A stretch of DNA of 64,000 bases from an uncultured Flavobacteriaceae bacterium. GTDB taxonomy: Bacteria; Bacteroidota; Bacteroidia; Flavobacteriales; Flavobacteriaceae. Where the stretch lies: the NCBI GenBank assembly GCA_947497145.1, contig CANMFQ010000018.1, positions 1 to 64,000 of the forward strand. The letters are read 5' to 3'. Below the pieces are notes generated by a model, which saw only the letters and a list, made by a program, of their open reading frames with translations, was not told the origin of the DNA and did not search any database. Positions 56,135-64,000 of the stretch are shown here, one piece after another (the first letter of the stretch is position 1; every line of letters starts with the position of its first letter). Both the position numbers and the translations under genes were made by a program.

Positions 56135-57484
56135 ATGAACACGAAACGTTTTTTTATTGTCCCGTTTTTTGTATTGTTCTTTCTTCACTCGTCTTTTACG
56201 CCAAAAACAGCCGAAGAAAATAAGGGAGGTAAATTTGTCGTTGTACTCGATGCGGGGCATGGTGGTCATGATCCTGGAAATTTGGGGAATGGTTATTTAG
56301 AGAAAGATATTGCCCTCAATATTGTATTGAAAGTGGGCGCTATTTTAAAAAAGAATAAAAATATAAAAGTAATTTACACTAGAGACGACGATACTTTTGT
56401 TGATTTATATGTTCGCGGTGAAATTGCTAATAAAGCCAACGCAGATCTTTTTGTTTCTGTACATTGTGATTCACATAGTTCAAATGCCCATGGTGCAGGT
56501 ACTTTTGTATTGGGTTTACATGCCAATAAGCAAAACTTTGAAATAGCAAAGAAAGAAAACTCGGTAATTTATTTAGAAAATAATTATGAGTCGCGCTATG
56601 CCAACTACGATATTAATTCTCCTGAATCGATTATTGGTCTTACTATAATGCAAGAAGAGTTCTTAGATCAAAGTATAGCCTTAGCAAAAGGTATACAAGA
56701 GAATTTTTCTAAGAAGCTTAAACGTAAAGACCGTCAGGTAAAACAAGCTGGTTTTATTGTATTACACCAAACTTTTATGCCGAGTGTGCTCGTTGAAACG
56801 GGTTTTTTAACTAACAAAGAAGAAGGAGCGTATTTGAATTCAAAAAAAGGCCAATCAGAAATGTCTAAGGCTATAGCAGATGCTATTATAGATTATAAGA
56901 ATGGTGTTTCGCCCGCAAACAGAAATATGGATGCGGCTGTAGTGGCCTCTAAAGAAGAGATGAAAGAGGTGCATGCTGTTGTTGTGAAAAAGAAACCCGA
57001 AACCACGCTTGCTAAGGAAACCGTAAAGCGTGCTGTTACGGAAAAACCTGTAGAAGATGCCAAAAAAATGGCAGATAAGGCTAAAGCAGAAATGAACAAA
57101 GCTTCTGAAACTGCTAAAATTGCCAAAGCAAAAGAAGTTGTTTCTAAACCTGCTGAAACAAAGACACCTCCTAAGAAAGAAGTTGTTGCGGCTAAAGTGA
57201 AAGACAATAAACCATCTACTGATGTAGTTTTTAAAGTACAACTAATGGCAACTGTCAAAAAAATTCCATTGGAGCCAAGTAAATTTAACGGTTTAGATGT
57301 GCTTTCTAAAGAACCTATTCGAAATTTATTTCGTTATATGTACGGTAATGTGAATACTTTAAAGGAAGCTAAATTGCTAAAAGCAACAGCTGATAAAAAA
57401 GGTTATCCAAGCTCGTATATCGTTGCTTATAAGAACGGTGTTCGTATTCCTATAAGTCAAGCCATAAAAATGGTTTCAGAATAA
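56135..57484 (+). CDS. N-acetylmuramoyl-L-alanine amidase (Amidase_3)
   Basis: A 449-residue exported zinc amidase that cuts between MurNAc and the stem peptide. After a signal peptide (FFIVPFFVLFFLHSSFT) the catalytic domain shows VVLDAGHGGHDPGNLG (zinc His), EKDIALNIVLKVG (zinc Glu), FVSVHCDSH (zinc His) and SVLVETGFLTNKEE (catalytic Glu). A Lys/Ala/Glu-rich linker occupies about residues 260-360, and a SPOR-like C-terminal part (VVFKVQLMATVKK, NLFRYMYGNVNTLKEAKLLK) could target denuded glycan at division sites. The MCE gene follows after 55 bp. Confidence 0.93.
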   Translation: MNTKRFFIVPFFVLFFLHSSFTPKTAEENKGGKFVVVLDAGHGGHDPGNLGNGYLEKDIALNIVLKVGAILKKNKNIKVIYTRDDDTFVDLYVRGEIANKANADLFVSVHCDSHSSNAHGAGTFVLGLHANKQNFEIAKKENSVIYLENNYESRYANYDINSPESIIGLTIMQEEFLDQSIALAKGIQENFSKKLKRKDRQVKQAGFIVLHQTFMPSVLVETGFLTNKEEGAYLNSKKGQSEMSKAIADAIIDYKNGVSPANRNMDAAVVASKEEMKEVHAVVVKKKPETTLAKETVKRAVTEKPVEDAKKMADKAKAEMNKASETAKIAKAKEVVSKPAETKTPPKKEVVAAKVKDNKPSTDVVFKVQLMATVKKIPLEPSKFNGLDVLSKEPIRNLFRYMYGNVNTLKEAKLLKATADKKGYPSSYIVAYKNGVRIPISQAIKMVSE

Positions 57485-57539
57485 TGGCTATGTCAAATTA
57501 TTTATTTCTAATTTTGTTTAGAATCATAAAACTATCCTT

Positions 57540-58505
57540 TTGAAATTATCTCGGGAAATTAAAACAGGCTTAATAGTCATAATGGGCACCTTGTGTGTTA
57601 TTTTTGGTTACAGCTTTCTTAAATCGACATCACTTTTTGATGATGACTTAACATTATACGCAGTTTATAAAGACGTTGGAGGCCTTCAAGCGGGTACAAC
57701 AGTATCAATCAACGGAAAGAAAGTTGGTACGGTAAATAGTATAAAATTTAAAGACGCATCAGGAAATTTATTGGTTACTTTTTCGGTAAATCAAGATTTA
57801 CTTTTTTCTAAAAACAGTACGGTAGAATTATACGATACGGGTTTGATAGGAGGGAAGGGATTGCGTATTAATCCTATTTTTGATGGGGTTACTATTGCGA
57901 ATAAAGATACCTTAAAAACAACCACAAAAGCTAGTTTAAGTGAAGTTGCAGATCAAAAATTATCGCCAATACTAGAAAAATTCGAATCAGCTTTGACGGA
58001 TGCAGACTCTGTAATGCTTAATGTTAACGAAGTTCTAGATACCAAAGCAAAAAAGGATTTGAGAAAGTCTATTAGCGATTTGAGTTTATTGATGAATGAT
58101 TTGAAAGGCGCGGGGAGCACCTTAAATACACTACTAAAGAATAATGATGAAAAGTTGAGCAATTCTTTAGCTAACTTTGAGAAGCTTACAGCTAATTTTG
58201 CAAATCTATCAGACTCTTTAAATAATGCAGGACTTGGGCGTACATTATCAAATTTAGAATCCACTATGGCTAGTTTGAATAATATTATGTCAAAAATAGA
58301 TCGTGGAGACGGAACCATGGGTAAACTAATGAAGGACGAAGCATTGTATACCAACTTGAATAATGCGTCTCGTGAGCTCAATTTGTTGTTGCAAGACTTT
58401 AGGTTAAACCCTAAGCGCTATGTTAATGTTTCTGTATTTGGTAAAAAACAGACGGCATACGAAGTTCCAGAAAATGATCCAGCCAAAATAATAGAAAATA
58501 AATAA
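57540..58505 (+). CDS. MlaD/MCE-domain lipid-transport protein
   Basis: A 321-residue protein with one N-terminal membrane span (IKTGLIVIMGTLCVIFGYSF) and an MCE domain (about residues 40-118: LYAVYKDVGGLQAGTTVSIN, KKVGTVNSIKF, LYDTGLIGGKGLRINP). The C-terminal half is a helical coiled-coil region (LSDLSLLMNDLKG and related). MCE proteins form the periplasmic ring of phospholipid transport systems. The start is TTG at 57540, chosen because MKLSREIKTG is the conserved beginning in relatives. Its stop abuts the next gene start, so they are cotranscribed. Confidence 0.9.
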   Translation: MKLSREIKTGLIVIMGTLCVIFGYSFLKSTSLFDDDLTLYAVYKDVGGLQAGTTVSINGKKVGTVNSIKFKDASGNLLVTFSVNQDLLFSKNSTVELYDTGLIGGKGLRINPIFDGVTIANKDTLKTTTKASLSEVADQKLSPILEKFESALTDADSVMLNVNEVLDTKAKKDLRKSISDLSLLMNDLKGAGSTLNTLLKNNDEKLSNSLANFEKLTANFANLSDSLNNAGLGRTLSNLESTMASLNNIMSKIDRGDGTMGKLMKDEALYTNLNNASRELNLLLQDFRLNPKRYVNVSVFGKKQTAYEVPENDPAKIIENK

Positions 58506-59834
58506 ATGGAGTATTTACCCAATGTACTTTTTGCAATTGTGCTATGCGCAGGTATTGGTTTTTTTGCCAAAAACATCAGTAGGCTTCGCCGTAATATTTT
58601 GTTGGGTAAAGATGTAGATGTCTCTGATAATACCTCACAGCGTTGGCGAAATATGGCTAAAATTGCCCTTGGACAAACCAAAATGGTGGTAAGGCCTATA
58701 GCCGGATTACTACATATTATTGTTTATGTTGGGTTTATCATTATTAACATTGAGGTAGTTGAAATTATTATTGACGGACTTTTGGGGACGCATCGTATTT
58801 TTGCCGCCTTAGGTGTTGTTTATGATGTTTTGATAGCTACTTTTGAAATACTTGCAGGCTTGGTTATTGTTGCTGTTGTTGTATTTTGGATTAGAAGAAA
58901 TATCATACGTATACAACGATTTGTTAAACCTGAAATGAAAGGTTGGCCAAAAGCAGATGGTAACTTAATACTGTACATAGAGTTGGTGTTAATGACGCTT
59001 TTTTTGACCATGAACGGTGCTGATTACCACCTACAGCAAGTGGGTGCCGATCATTATGTTCAAGCGGGTAGTTTTCCTATAAGTCAATACATAGCACCAC
59101 TTTTTGATGGGGTATCTACAGCAACAGTTATTGCAATAGAGCGCACTGCTTGGTGGTTGCATATTGTGGGTATATTATTCTTTTTAAATTATCTTTATTA
59201 TTCAAAACACCTACATATATTACTGGCCTTTCCAAATACCTACTATGGTAAACTAACAGCCTTAGGTCAGTTTAAAAATTTAGAGGCAGTTACCAAAGAA
59301 GTGAAATTGATGATGGATCCGTCAGCTGATCCATTTGCTGCTCCACCTGAAGGAGAAGATGACACCCCAGAAAAATTTGGAACGTCAGATGTTGTTGATT
59401 TGAGTTGGGTACAACTTTTAAATGCGTATACCTGTACTGAATGTGGTAGGTGTACTAGTGAATGCCCTGCAAATCAAACGGGAAAAAAATTATCACCTCG
59501 TAAAATAATGATGGACACGCGCGACCGTCTTGAAGAGGTAGGTAAGAATATAGAAAAAAATAAGGGTGCTTTTGTTGATGACGGGAAGCAGTTGTTAGGA
59601 GATTACATTAGCCATGAAGAACTTTGGGCATGTACGTCTTGTAATGCATGCGTTCAAGCCTGTCCGGTAAGTATTGATCCTTTATCTATAATCATGGATA
59701 TGCGTCAATATTTGGTCATGGAACAATCTGCTGCTCCATCAGATTTGAATAATATGATGGGTAATATAGAAAACAATGGCGCTCCTTGGCCTTTTAATCA
59801 AATGGATAGGTTAAATTGGGCAGAAGAACACTAA
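58506..59834 (+). CDS. Membrane-bound Fe-S oxidoreductase with two 4Fe-4S clusters
   Basis: A 442-residue protein. The first about 240 residues contain five or so membrane spans resembling the haem-b-binding NarI/HdrE-type module. The C-terminal soluble part carries two 4Fe-4S motifs, CTECGRCTSECP (about residue 314) and CTSCNACVQACP (about 378), as in heterodisulfide-reductase/GlpC-like electron carriers. It is followed within 16 bp by a CCG-domain protein, so the two together make an HdrDE-like unit. Electron donor and acceptor are unknown. Confidence 0.88.
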   Translation: MEYLPNVLFAIVLCAGIGFFAKNISRLRRNILLGKDVDVSDNTSQRWRNMAKIALGQTKMVVRPIAGLLHIIVYVGFIIINIEVVEIIIDGLLGTHRIFAALGVVYDVLIATFEILAGLVIVAVVVFWIRRNIIRIQRFVKPEMKGWPKADGNLILYIELVLMTLFLTMNGADYHLQQVGADHYVQAGSFPISQYIAPLFDGVSTATVIAIERTAWWLHIVGILFFLNYLYYSKHLHILLAFPNTYYGKLTALGQFKNLEAVTKEVKLMMDPSADPFAAPPEGEDDTPEKFGTSDVVDLSWVQLLNAYTCTECGRCTSECPANQTGKKLSPRKIMMDTRDRLEEVGKNIEKNKGAFVDDGKQLLGDYISHEELWACTSCNACVQACPVSIDPLSIIMDMRQYLVMEQSAAPSDLNNMMGNIENNGAPWPFNQMDRLNWAEEH

Positions 59835-59850
59835 ATAACGCATAGCTTTT

Positions 59851-60642
59851 ATGGAAGGTAAACTAAATGTGCCAACTATGGCAGAATTTTTTGCGGCAGG
59901 TAAACAGCCAGAGGTACTATTTTGGGTAGGTTGTGCTGGTAGTTTTGATGATCGTGCAAAAAAAATAACGAAAGCTTTCGTTAAAATATTAAATAAAGCC
60001 AATGTTTCATTTGCAGTTTTAGGTACAGAAGAAAGTTGTTCTGGAGACCCAGCAAAGCGAGCAGGAAATGAATTTTTATTTCAAATGCAGGCGGTTACCA
60101 ATATAGAAGTAATGAATGCCTATGAAATTAAAAAAGTGGTTACAGCTTGCCCACATTGCTTTAATACCTTAAAAAATGAATATCCTGGCTTAGGGGGTGA
60201 TTATGAAGTAGTACATCATACGCAGTTTTTAAAACAATTGTTGAATGAAGGACGCATTTCTATGGAAGGTGGTCAGTTTAAAGGTAGGCGAATTACTTTT
60301 CATGATCCCTGCTATTTAGGAAGAGCAAATGGTGTATACGAAGCGCCTAGAGAGCTAATTCAGAAATTAGACGCCGAGTTAGTTGAAATGAAAAACTGTA
60401 AGCAGAAAGGCTTATGCTGTGGAGCTGGTGGTGCACAAATGTTTAAAGAACCTGAGAAGGGAGATAAAGACGTTAATATTGAACGAACAGAACAAGCTTT
60501 GGATGTGCAACCCGAAATAATTGCAGCTGCTTGCCCTTTTTGTAATACTATGATGACAGACGGTGTTAAAAATAAAGAACAAGAAAATTCAGTTGCAGTG
60601 ATGGATATTGCTGAGATGATAGCAACAGCCGCTGACTTATGA
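59851..60642 (+). CDS. CCG-domain Fe-S oxidoreductase subunit
   Basis: A 263-residue cytoplasmic protein with two cysteine-rich CCG repeats: GCAGSFDDRAKK and TACPHCFN in the first half, then DPCYLGRANG, KGLCCGAGGAQMF and AAACPFCNTMM in the second. These motifs bind noncubane Fe-S clusters in HdrB/GlpC/LutA proteins. It is encoded after the membrane-bound partner and probably forms a complex with it at the inner membrane. The start ATG at 59851 follows the preceding stop by 16 bp. Confidence 0.9.
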   Translation: MEGKLNVPTMAEFFAAGKQPEVLFWVGCAGSFDDRAKKITKAFVKILNKANVSFAVLGTEESCSGDPAKRAGNEFLFQMQAVTNIEVMNAYEIKKVVTACPHCFNTLKNEYPGLGGDYEVVHHTQFLKQLLNEGRISMEGGQFKGRRITFHDPCYLGRANGVYEAPRELIQKLDAELVEMKNCKQKGLCCGAGGAQMFKEPEKGDKDVNIERTEQALDVQPEIIAAACPFCNTMMTDGVKNKEQENSVAVMDIAEMIATAADL

Positions 60643-60734
60643 AATAGTTAACGTATTATTTAATACATAGTAAATATAGTAAAATAAATAGCTCTCAATA
60701 ATTATTGAGATATAACCTGAATTTAATAAAAAGT

Positions 60735-61217
60735 ATGCTAGTAGATTTCAAAACGTTACCCGATAACTCAAGAGTGTGGATTTATCAAGCGAATAGAAGT
60801 TTTACAGCAACCGAGCTAGAAGAAATAAATGCCGAATTAAAGGATTTTATTAGTGAATGGACTGCTCATGGAAGCGAACTGAAAGCAGGCTTCGAAATTC
60901 GGTATAATCGTTTTATTGTATTGGCATTAGACCAAGCGGTTACAGCAGCTTCAGGTTGTAGTATTGATGCTTCGGTACATTTTATTCAACATTTAGAAAA
61001 GAAATATAATGTTACCCTGTTAGATAAGATGAATGTTTCTTACAAGCAAGGAGATTATATTGCGTATAAACCTTTGACGGACTTCAAAAAGATGGCAAAG
61101 GAAAAGGCAGTTTCAAAAAATACAATCGTCTTCAACCATTTGGTAGCCAACAAAGGGGAGTATCTTGAGCATTGGGAGGTTCCTGCCTCTGAAAGTTGGC
61201 ACAGCCGATTTATGTAA
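60735..61217 (+). CDS. Small conserved protein of unknown function (annotated ABC-transporter ATPase-like)
   Basis: A 160-residue protein from the ATG at 60735 (MLVDFKTLPDNSRVWIYQAN); an upstream in-frame start at 60705 is less likely. It shows ITEWTAHG-like ISEWTAHGSELKAGFEIRYN, ALDQAVTAASGCSIDASVHF and ending VPASESWHSRFM. Similar flavobacterial proteins carry the name ABC transporter ATPase, but I see no Walker A or B motif, so that name is not supported here. Confidence 0.75.
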   Translation: MLVDFKTLPDNSRVWIYQANRSFTATELEEINAELKDFISEWTAHGSELKAGFEIRYNRFIVLALDQAVTAASGCSIDASVHFIQHLEKKYNVTLLDKMNVSYKQGDYIAYKPLTDFKKMAKEKAVSKNTIVFNHLVANKGEYLEHWEVPASESWHSRFM

Positions 61218-61320
61218 CCCATACAAACGGGTGCTGGTTATAACTAGGTTTGTGGTTTACTAAAGATAAAATCACAATAAATTCGATAAAATGCAATAAA
61301 TAGTATGTTTTTTTGGTTAA

Positions 61321-64000
61321 ATGAATAGACAATTTTGTATGCAATTTTTAAGAGTTCCCTTTTTCTTTTTACTAACAACATTTTTTGTAAATGCCCAGCA
61401 AAACCCACTAGTTGCAGGAGACAGTGTTGCCCAAAAGCAGTGGGTTGAGAAAACCTACAAGGCCATGTCTTTAAGCGAGAAGTTGGGACAGCTTTTTATG
61501 GTAAGTGTAGCTTCTAATCAAAGTAAAGCAAGTATAGATAGGGTTGCAAAACTGATAAAAGAGCAACATATTGGAGGTATTATTTTCTCTACAGGCGGAC
61601 CAGTAAGGCAAGCACAATTAACAAATAAGTTTCAGGCAATATCAAAAATACCCCTTATGATTGGTATGGATGCCGAATGGGGGCTTTCAATGCGCTTAGA
61701 TTCTACCTATGCATTTCCGTATAATATGACCCTTGGCGCTATTACTGATAATGCTATTGTTGAGAAAGTAGGCCGTCAAATAGGAAAACACGCCAAGCGA
61801 TTAGGCGTACATATAAATTTTGCTCCTGATGTAGATATCAACACAAATCCTAAGAACCCTATTATTGGCAGTCGTTCTTTTGGTGAAGATAGAGACAATG
61901 TTACTAATAAAGCCATAGCTTTTATGAGAGGTATGGAAAGCGCTGGTGTACTTTCTAGTGGTAAACACTTTCCAGGGCATGGTGATACCGCTACCGATTC
62001 ACATAAAGCACTACCTATAATTAATCATTCTAAAAAACGCCTCGATAGCATAGAACTCTATCCGTATAAAAAATTGATAGCGGCTGGTTTAAGTAGTATT
62101 ATGGTAGCTCATTTAGAAGTACCTGCATTAGAATTACAACAAGAACTTCCCTCGTCATTATCAGCACAAATAATTACTAGTATTTTAAAAGAGCAAATGA
62201 AATTTAAAGGGTTGGTTTTTACTGATGCTTTAAATATGAAAGGGGTTTCTAATACAGGAATAAATGGAGATGTTGAGTTAAAGGCTTTCTTAGCTGGCAA
62301 TGACATGTTATTGATGCCTACCGAAGTGGTAAAGGCAAAAGAAAAATTAACACAAGCCTATCAAAATGGGATATTTACCGAGCGGCGACTGGCTAGTTCT
62401 GTGAAGAAAATATTAATGGCGAAATATAAGGTAGGCCTGCATCACTACAAACCGGTTTCGTTAAAGAACTTGTATGAGGATTTAAATAGTAGGGAAGATG
62501 ATTTGGTGTATGAGGAGGCTATTGAACATGCGATTACGGTAGTGAAGAATTCGTATTATTTATTAGGGATAAAAAAGCTTGAAAATAAGAAAATTGCCTA
62601 TGTGAAATTTGGTGATTCTGATAGTGCTCCTTTTCTAAAAATGTTAAATAAATATGCGCCTGTTACGCAAGTTAATGGGAAAGATATAGCCACTTTAAAA
62701 CAGAAGCTCAAAGATTATAATTTGATTATAATAGGTCTTCATAAAAATAATGATAGCCCATGGAAATCGTATAAATTTTCGAATAAAGAAAAGGCTTGGT
62801 TGCAAGAAATAGCTGCAGAACGCAGCTCTAACACCGTTTTAGCTGTTTTCGCTAAACCCTATGCATTATCGGGTATTCGCTCTTTTGAAAATATTGATGC
62901 TGTTGTAGTTGGGCATCAAAATAGTAAACTGGCGCAAGAAAAAACTGCTCAGGTAATTTTTGGTGCAATAGGCGCTACGGGTGTATTACCAGTAAGTGTG
63001 CATAGTGATTTACCTGTAAATACAGGGGTATCATTAAAATCGTTATTGCGATTGGGGTATAGTTACCCTGAGCGTGTAGGTTTTAATGCCACCAAACTGG
63101 CAAAAGTTGATGAGTTAGTGCAGAATGGCTTAGATTCGTTAATGTATCCCGGTGCACAGGTGTTAATTGCTCGTAAAGGAAAAATTATTTATAACAAGGG
63201 TTTTGGTAAACCTACCTATGCGTCAGAAGAGAAAATAACTCCAAATCATATTTATGATTTAGCTTCAATTACAAAAATACTGAGTACGCTTCCTTTGATA
63301 ATGAAGATGGAAGAAGAGGGCGAAATTGCATTGAATGATACATTTGCAGACCTAGTGCCTGAATATGAAGATACAGAGCTAAAAAATGTGACGGTATTAA
63401 AAGCACTTTCGCATTATGGAAGATTACCTGCATGGATTGCTTTTTATGCAAGCACTTTAGACAAACAAAGAAAACCATCAGCTGAATTTTACAGAACAAA
63501 GCCTGAAGCAGGCTTTTCAATAAAAGTAGCAAACGATTTGTATTTAACTGAGGCGTACAATGATTCTATTTATGATCGTATAGGTAGGCAGAGTCTTAAA
63601 TCAAACCGTTATCGTTATAGTGATGTGGCCTATTACGTAATGAAAAAATATATTGAAGATAAAAAGGGAGAGCGTATAGATAGGTTGGTTGATAGTTTTT
63701 TGTACCAGCCTTTAGGGGCTTTTAGTACCAGTTTTAATCCGTTAGAGAAATTCCCTAAAAATAGGATTGTTCCATCGGAGGAAGACAATTACTATCGATA
63801 CCAAAGGGTTCAAGGTTACGTACATGATATGGGGGCTGCCATGCAAAATGGCGTAGGAGGTCATGCGGGTTTGTTTAGCAATGCTAGTGATGTGGCAAAA
63901 ATAATGCAAATGTACCTTCAAAATGGTTTTTATGGCGGGGTACGTTTTTTGGCAGCTAGGACAATAAAAAAATTTAACACCTGTTATTTTTGCGATAAAA
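61321..64000 (+). CDS. Secreted GH3 glucosaminidase fused to a beta-lactamase-like domain (partial)
   Basis: Open to the window end (about 893 residues so far). A signal peptide (FLRVPFFFLLTTFFVNAQ) is followed by a NagZ-type GH3 domain with KHFPGHGDTATDSH (about residue 215) and the nucleophile Asp302 in FTDALNMKGV. From about residue 585 a serine beta-lactamase/DD-peptidase-like domain begins: PGAQVLIARKGKIIYNKGFG, the SxxK motif Ser649-Ile-Thr-Lys652, and Tyr766-Ser-Asp in YRYSDVAYY. The GH3 part is clearly related to the cytoplasmic NagZ at 7346-8914, but this copy is exported. It probably processes peptidoglycan outside the cytoplasm. The 3' end is missing. Confidence 0.92.
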   Translation, partial: MNRQFCMQFLRVPFFFLLTTFFVNAQQNPLVAGDSVAQKQWVEKTYKAMSLSEKLGQLFMVSVASNQSKASIDRVAKLIKEQHIGGIIFSTGGPVRQAQLTNKFQAISKIPLMIGMDAEWGLSMRLDSTYAFPYNMTLGAITDNAIVEKVGRQIGKHAKRLGVHINFAPDVDINTNPKNPIIGSRSFGEDRDNVTNKAIAFMRGMESAGVLSSGKHFPGHGDTATDSHKALPIINHSKKRLDSIELYPYKKLIAAGLSSIMVAHLEVPALELQQELPSSLSAQIITSILKEQMKFKGLVFTDALNMKGVSNTGINGDVELKAFLAGNDMLLMPTEVVKAKEKLTQAYQNGIFTERRLASSVKKILMAKYKVGLHHYKPVSLKNLYEDLNSREDDLVYEEAIEHAITVVKNSYYLLGIKKLENKKIAYVKFGDSDSAPFLKMLNKYAPVTQVNGKDIATLKQKLKDYNLIIIGLHKNNDSPWKSYKFSNKEKAWLQEIAAERSSNTVLAVFAKPYALSGIRSFENIDAVVVGHQNSKLAQEKTAQVIFGAIGATGVLPVSVHSDLPVNTGVSLKSLLRLGYSYPERVGFNATKLAKVDELVQNGLDSLMYPGAQVLIARKGKIIYNKGFGKPTYASEEKITPNHIYDLASITKILSTLPLIMKMEEEGEIALNDTFADLVPEYEDTELKNVTVLKALSHYGRLPAWIAFYASTLDKQRKPSAEFYRTKPEAGFSIKVANDLYLTEAYNDSIYDRIGRQSLKSNRYRYSDVAYYVMKKYIEDKKGERIDRLVDSFLYQPLGAFSTSFNPLEKFPKNRIVPSEEDNYYRYQRVQGYVHDMGAAMQNGVGGHAGLFSNASDVAKIMQMYLQNGFYGGVRFLAARTIKKFNTCYFCDK

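Noticed and set aside
56855-57258. Minus-strand frames of over 100 codons under the amidase linker
   Set aside because: They are shadows of the Lys/Ala-rich linker in the amidase gene and have biased, low-complexity translations.
60735-61217. ABC transporter ATPase
   Set aside because: No Walker A, Walker B or signature motif; the name seems to be a propagated label.

Overview
The window reads as a chromosomal segment of a marine-type member of the Flavobacteriaceae (Bacteroidetes). Evidence: SusC/SusD outer-membrane pairs, a type IX secretion (T9SS) type B sorting domain on a giant SprB-repeat protein, VCBS/ASPIC lipoproteins, Bacteroidetes-type promoters (TTG-N19-TATTTTTG), A/T-rich leaders without Shine-Dalgarno sequences, and low GC. 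Species cannot be assigned from the sequence alone.

Layout. 1-1.8 kb: an accessory patch with a nonsense-mutated tyrosine recombinase, a small membrane protein gene, a decayed neighbour and a 124-bp direct repeat on both sides. 1.8-5.8 kb: acetate use (acs plus a two-subunit sodium:solute symporter). 6-15.4 kb: a cell-wall recycling block, anmK, nagZ, an AmpG-like permease, a GHL10-type glycosidase and a NagB-PIG-L fusion on the minus strand, divergent from a DeoR regulator and murQ on the plus strand, with shared operator-like repeats between. 15.5-17 kb: periplasmic PQQ sugar dehydrogenase and its cytochrome c. 17.1-25.6 kb: a 2,828-residue T9SS surface protein. 25.7-37 kb: an esterase, a sulfatase and a convergent SusC-SusD / VCBS-ASPIC block, probably for uptake of a sulfated or esterified glycan. 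37.3-50.5 kb: housekeeping genes (methyltransferase, AI-2E family transporter, DUF4159, DUF1223, rsmE, tsaD, tamB, pfkA, gap, a GlcNAc kinase-like gene). 50.6-52.7 kb: a 2,055-bp Tn3-family transposon remnant with inverted repeats, a 5-bp target duplication, a decayed serine resolvase, a ParE-type toxin-antitoxin pair and the last ~58 codons of a transposase. 52.8-64 kb: ridA, lptD, amidase, MCE protein, two Fe-S proteins, a small conserved protein, and a secreted GH3-beta-lactamase fusion cut by the window end.

How it fits together. The recycling block supplies import (AmpG-like), removal of GlcNAc (NagZ), phosphorylation of anhydro-MurNAc (AnmK), lactate removal (MurQ), and probably deacetylation plus deamination in one fused enzyme, giving fructose-6-phosphate for PfkA and Gap. 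The BadF-type sugar kinase could phosphorylate released GlcNAc. The secreted GH3-beta-lactamase fusion and the amidase act on the wall outside the cytoplasm.

The most distinctive items are the Tn3-derived element, the cassette-like patch at the left edge, the NagB-PIG-L fusion with an altered active-site position, and the symmetrical operator array between nagB and the DeoR gene. I did not find an obviously new defence or multi-gene system.
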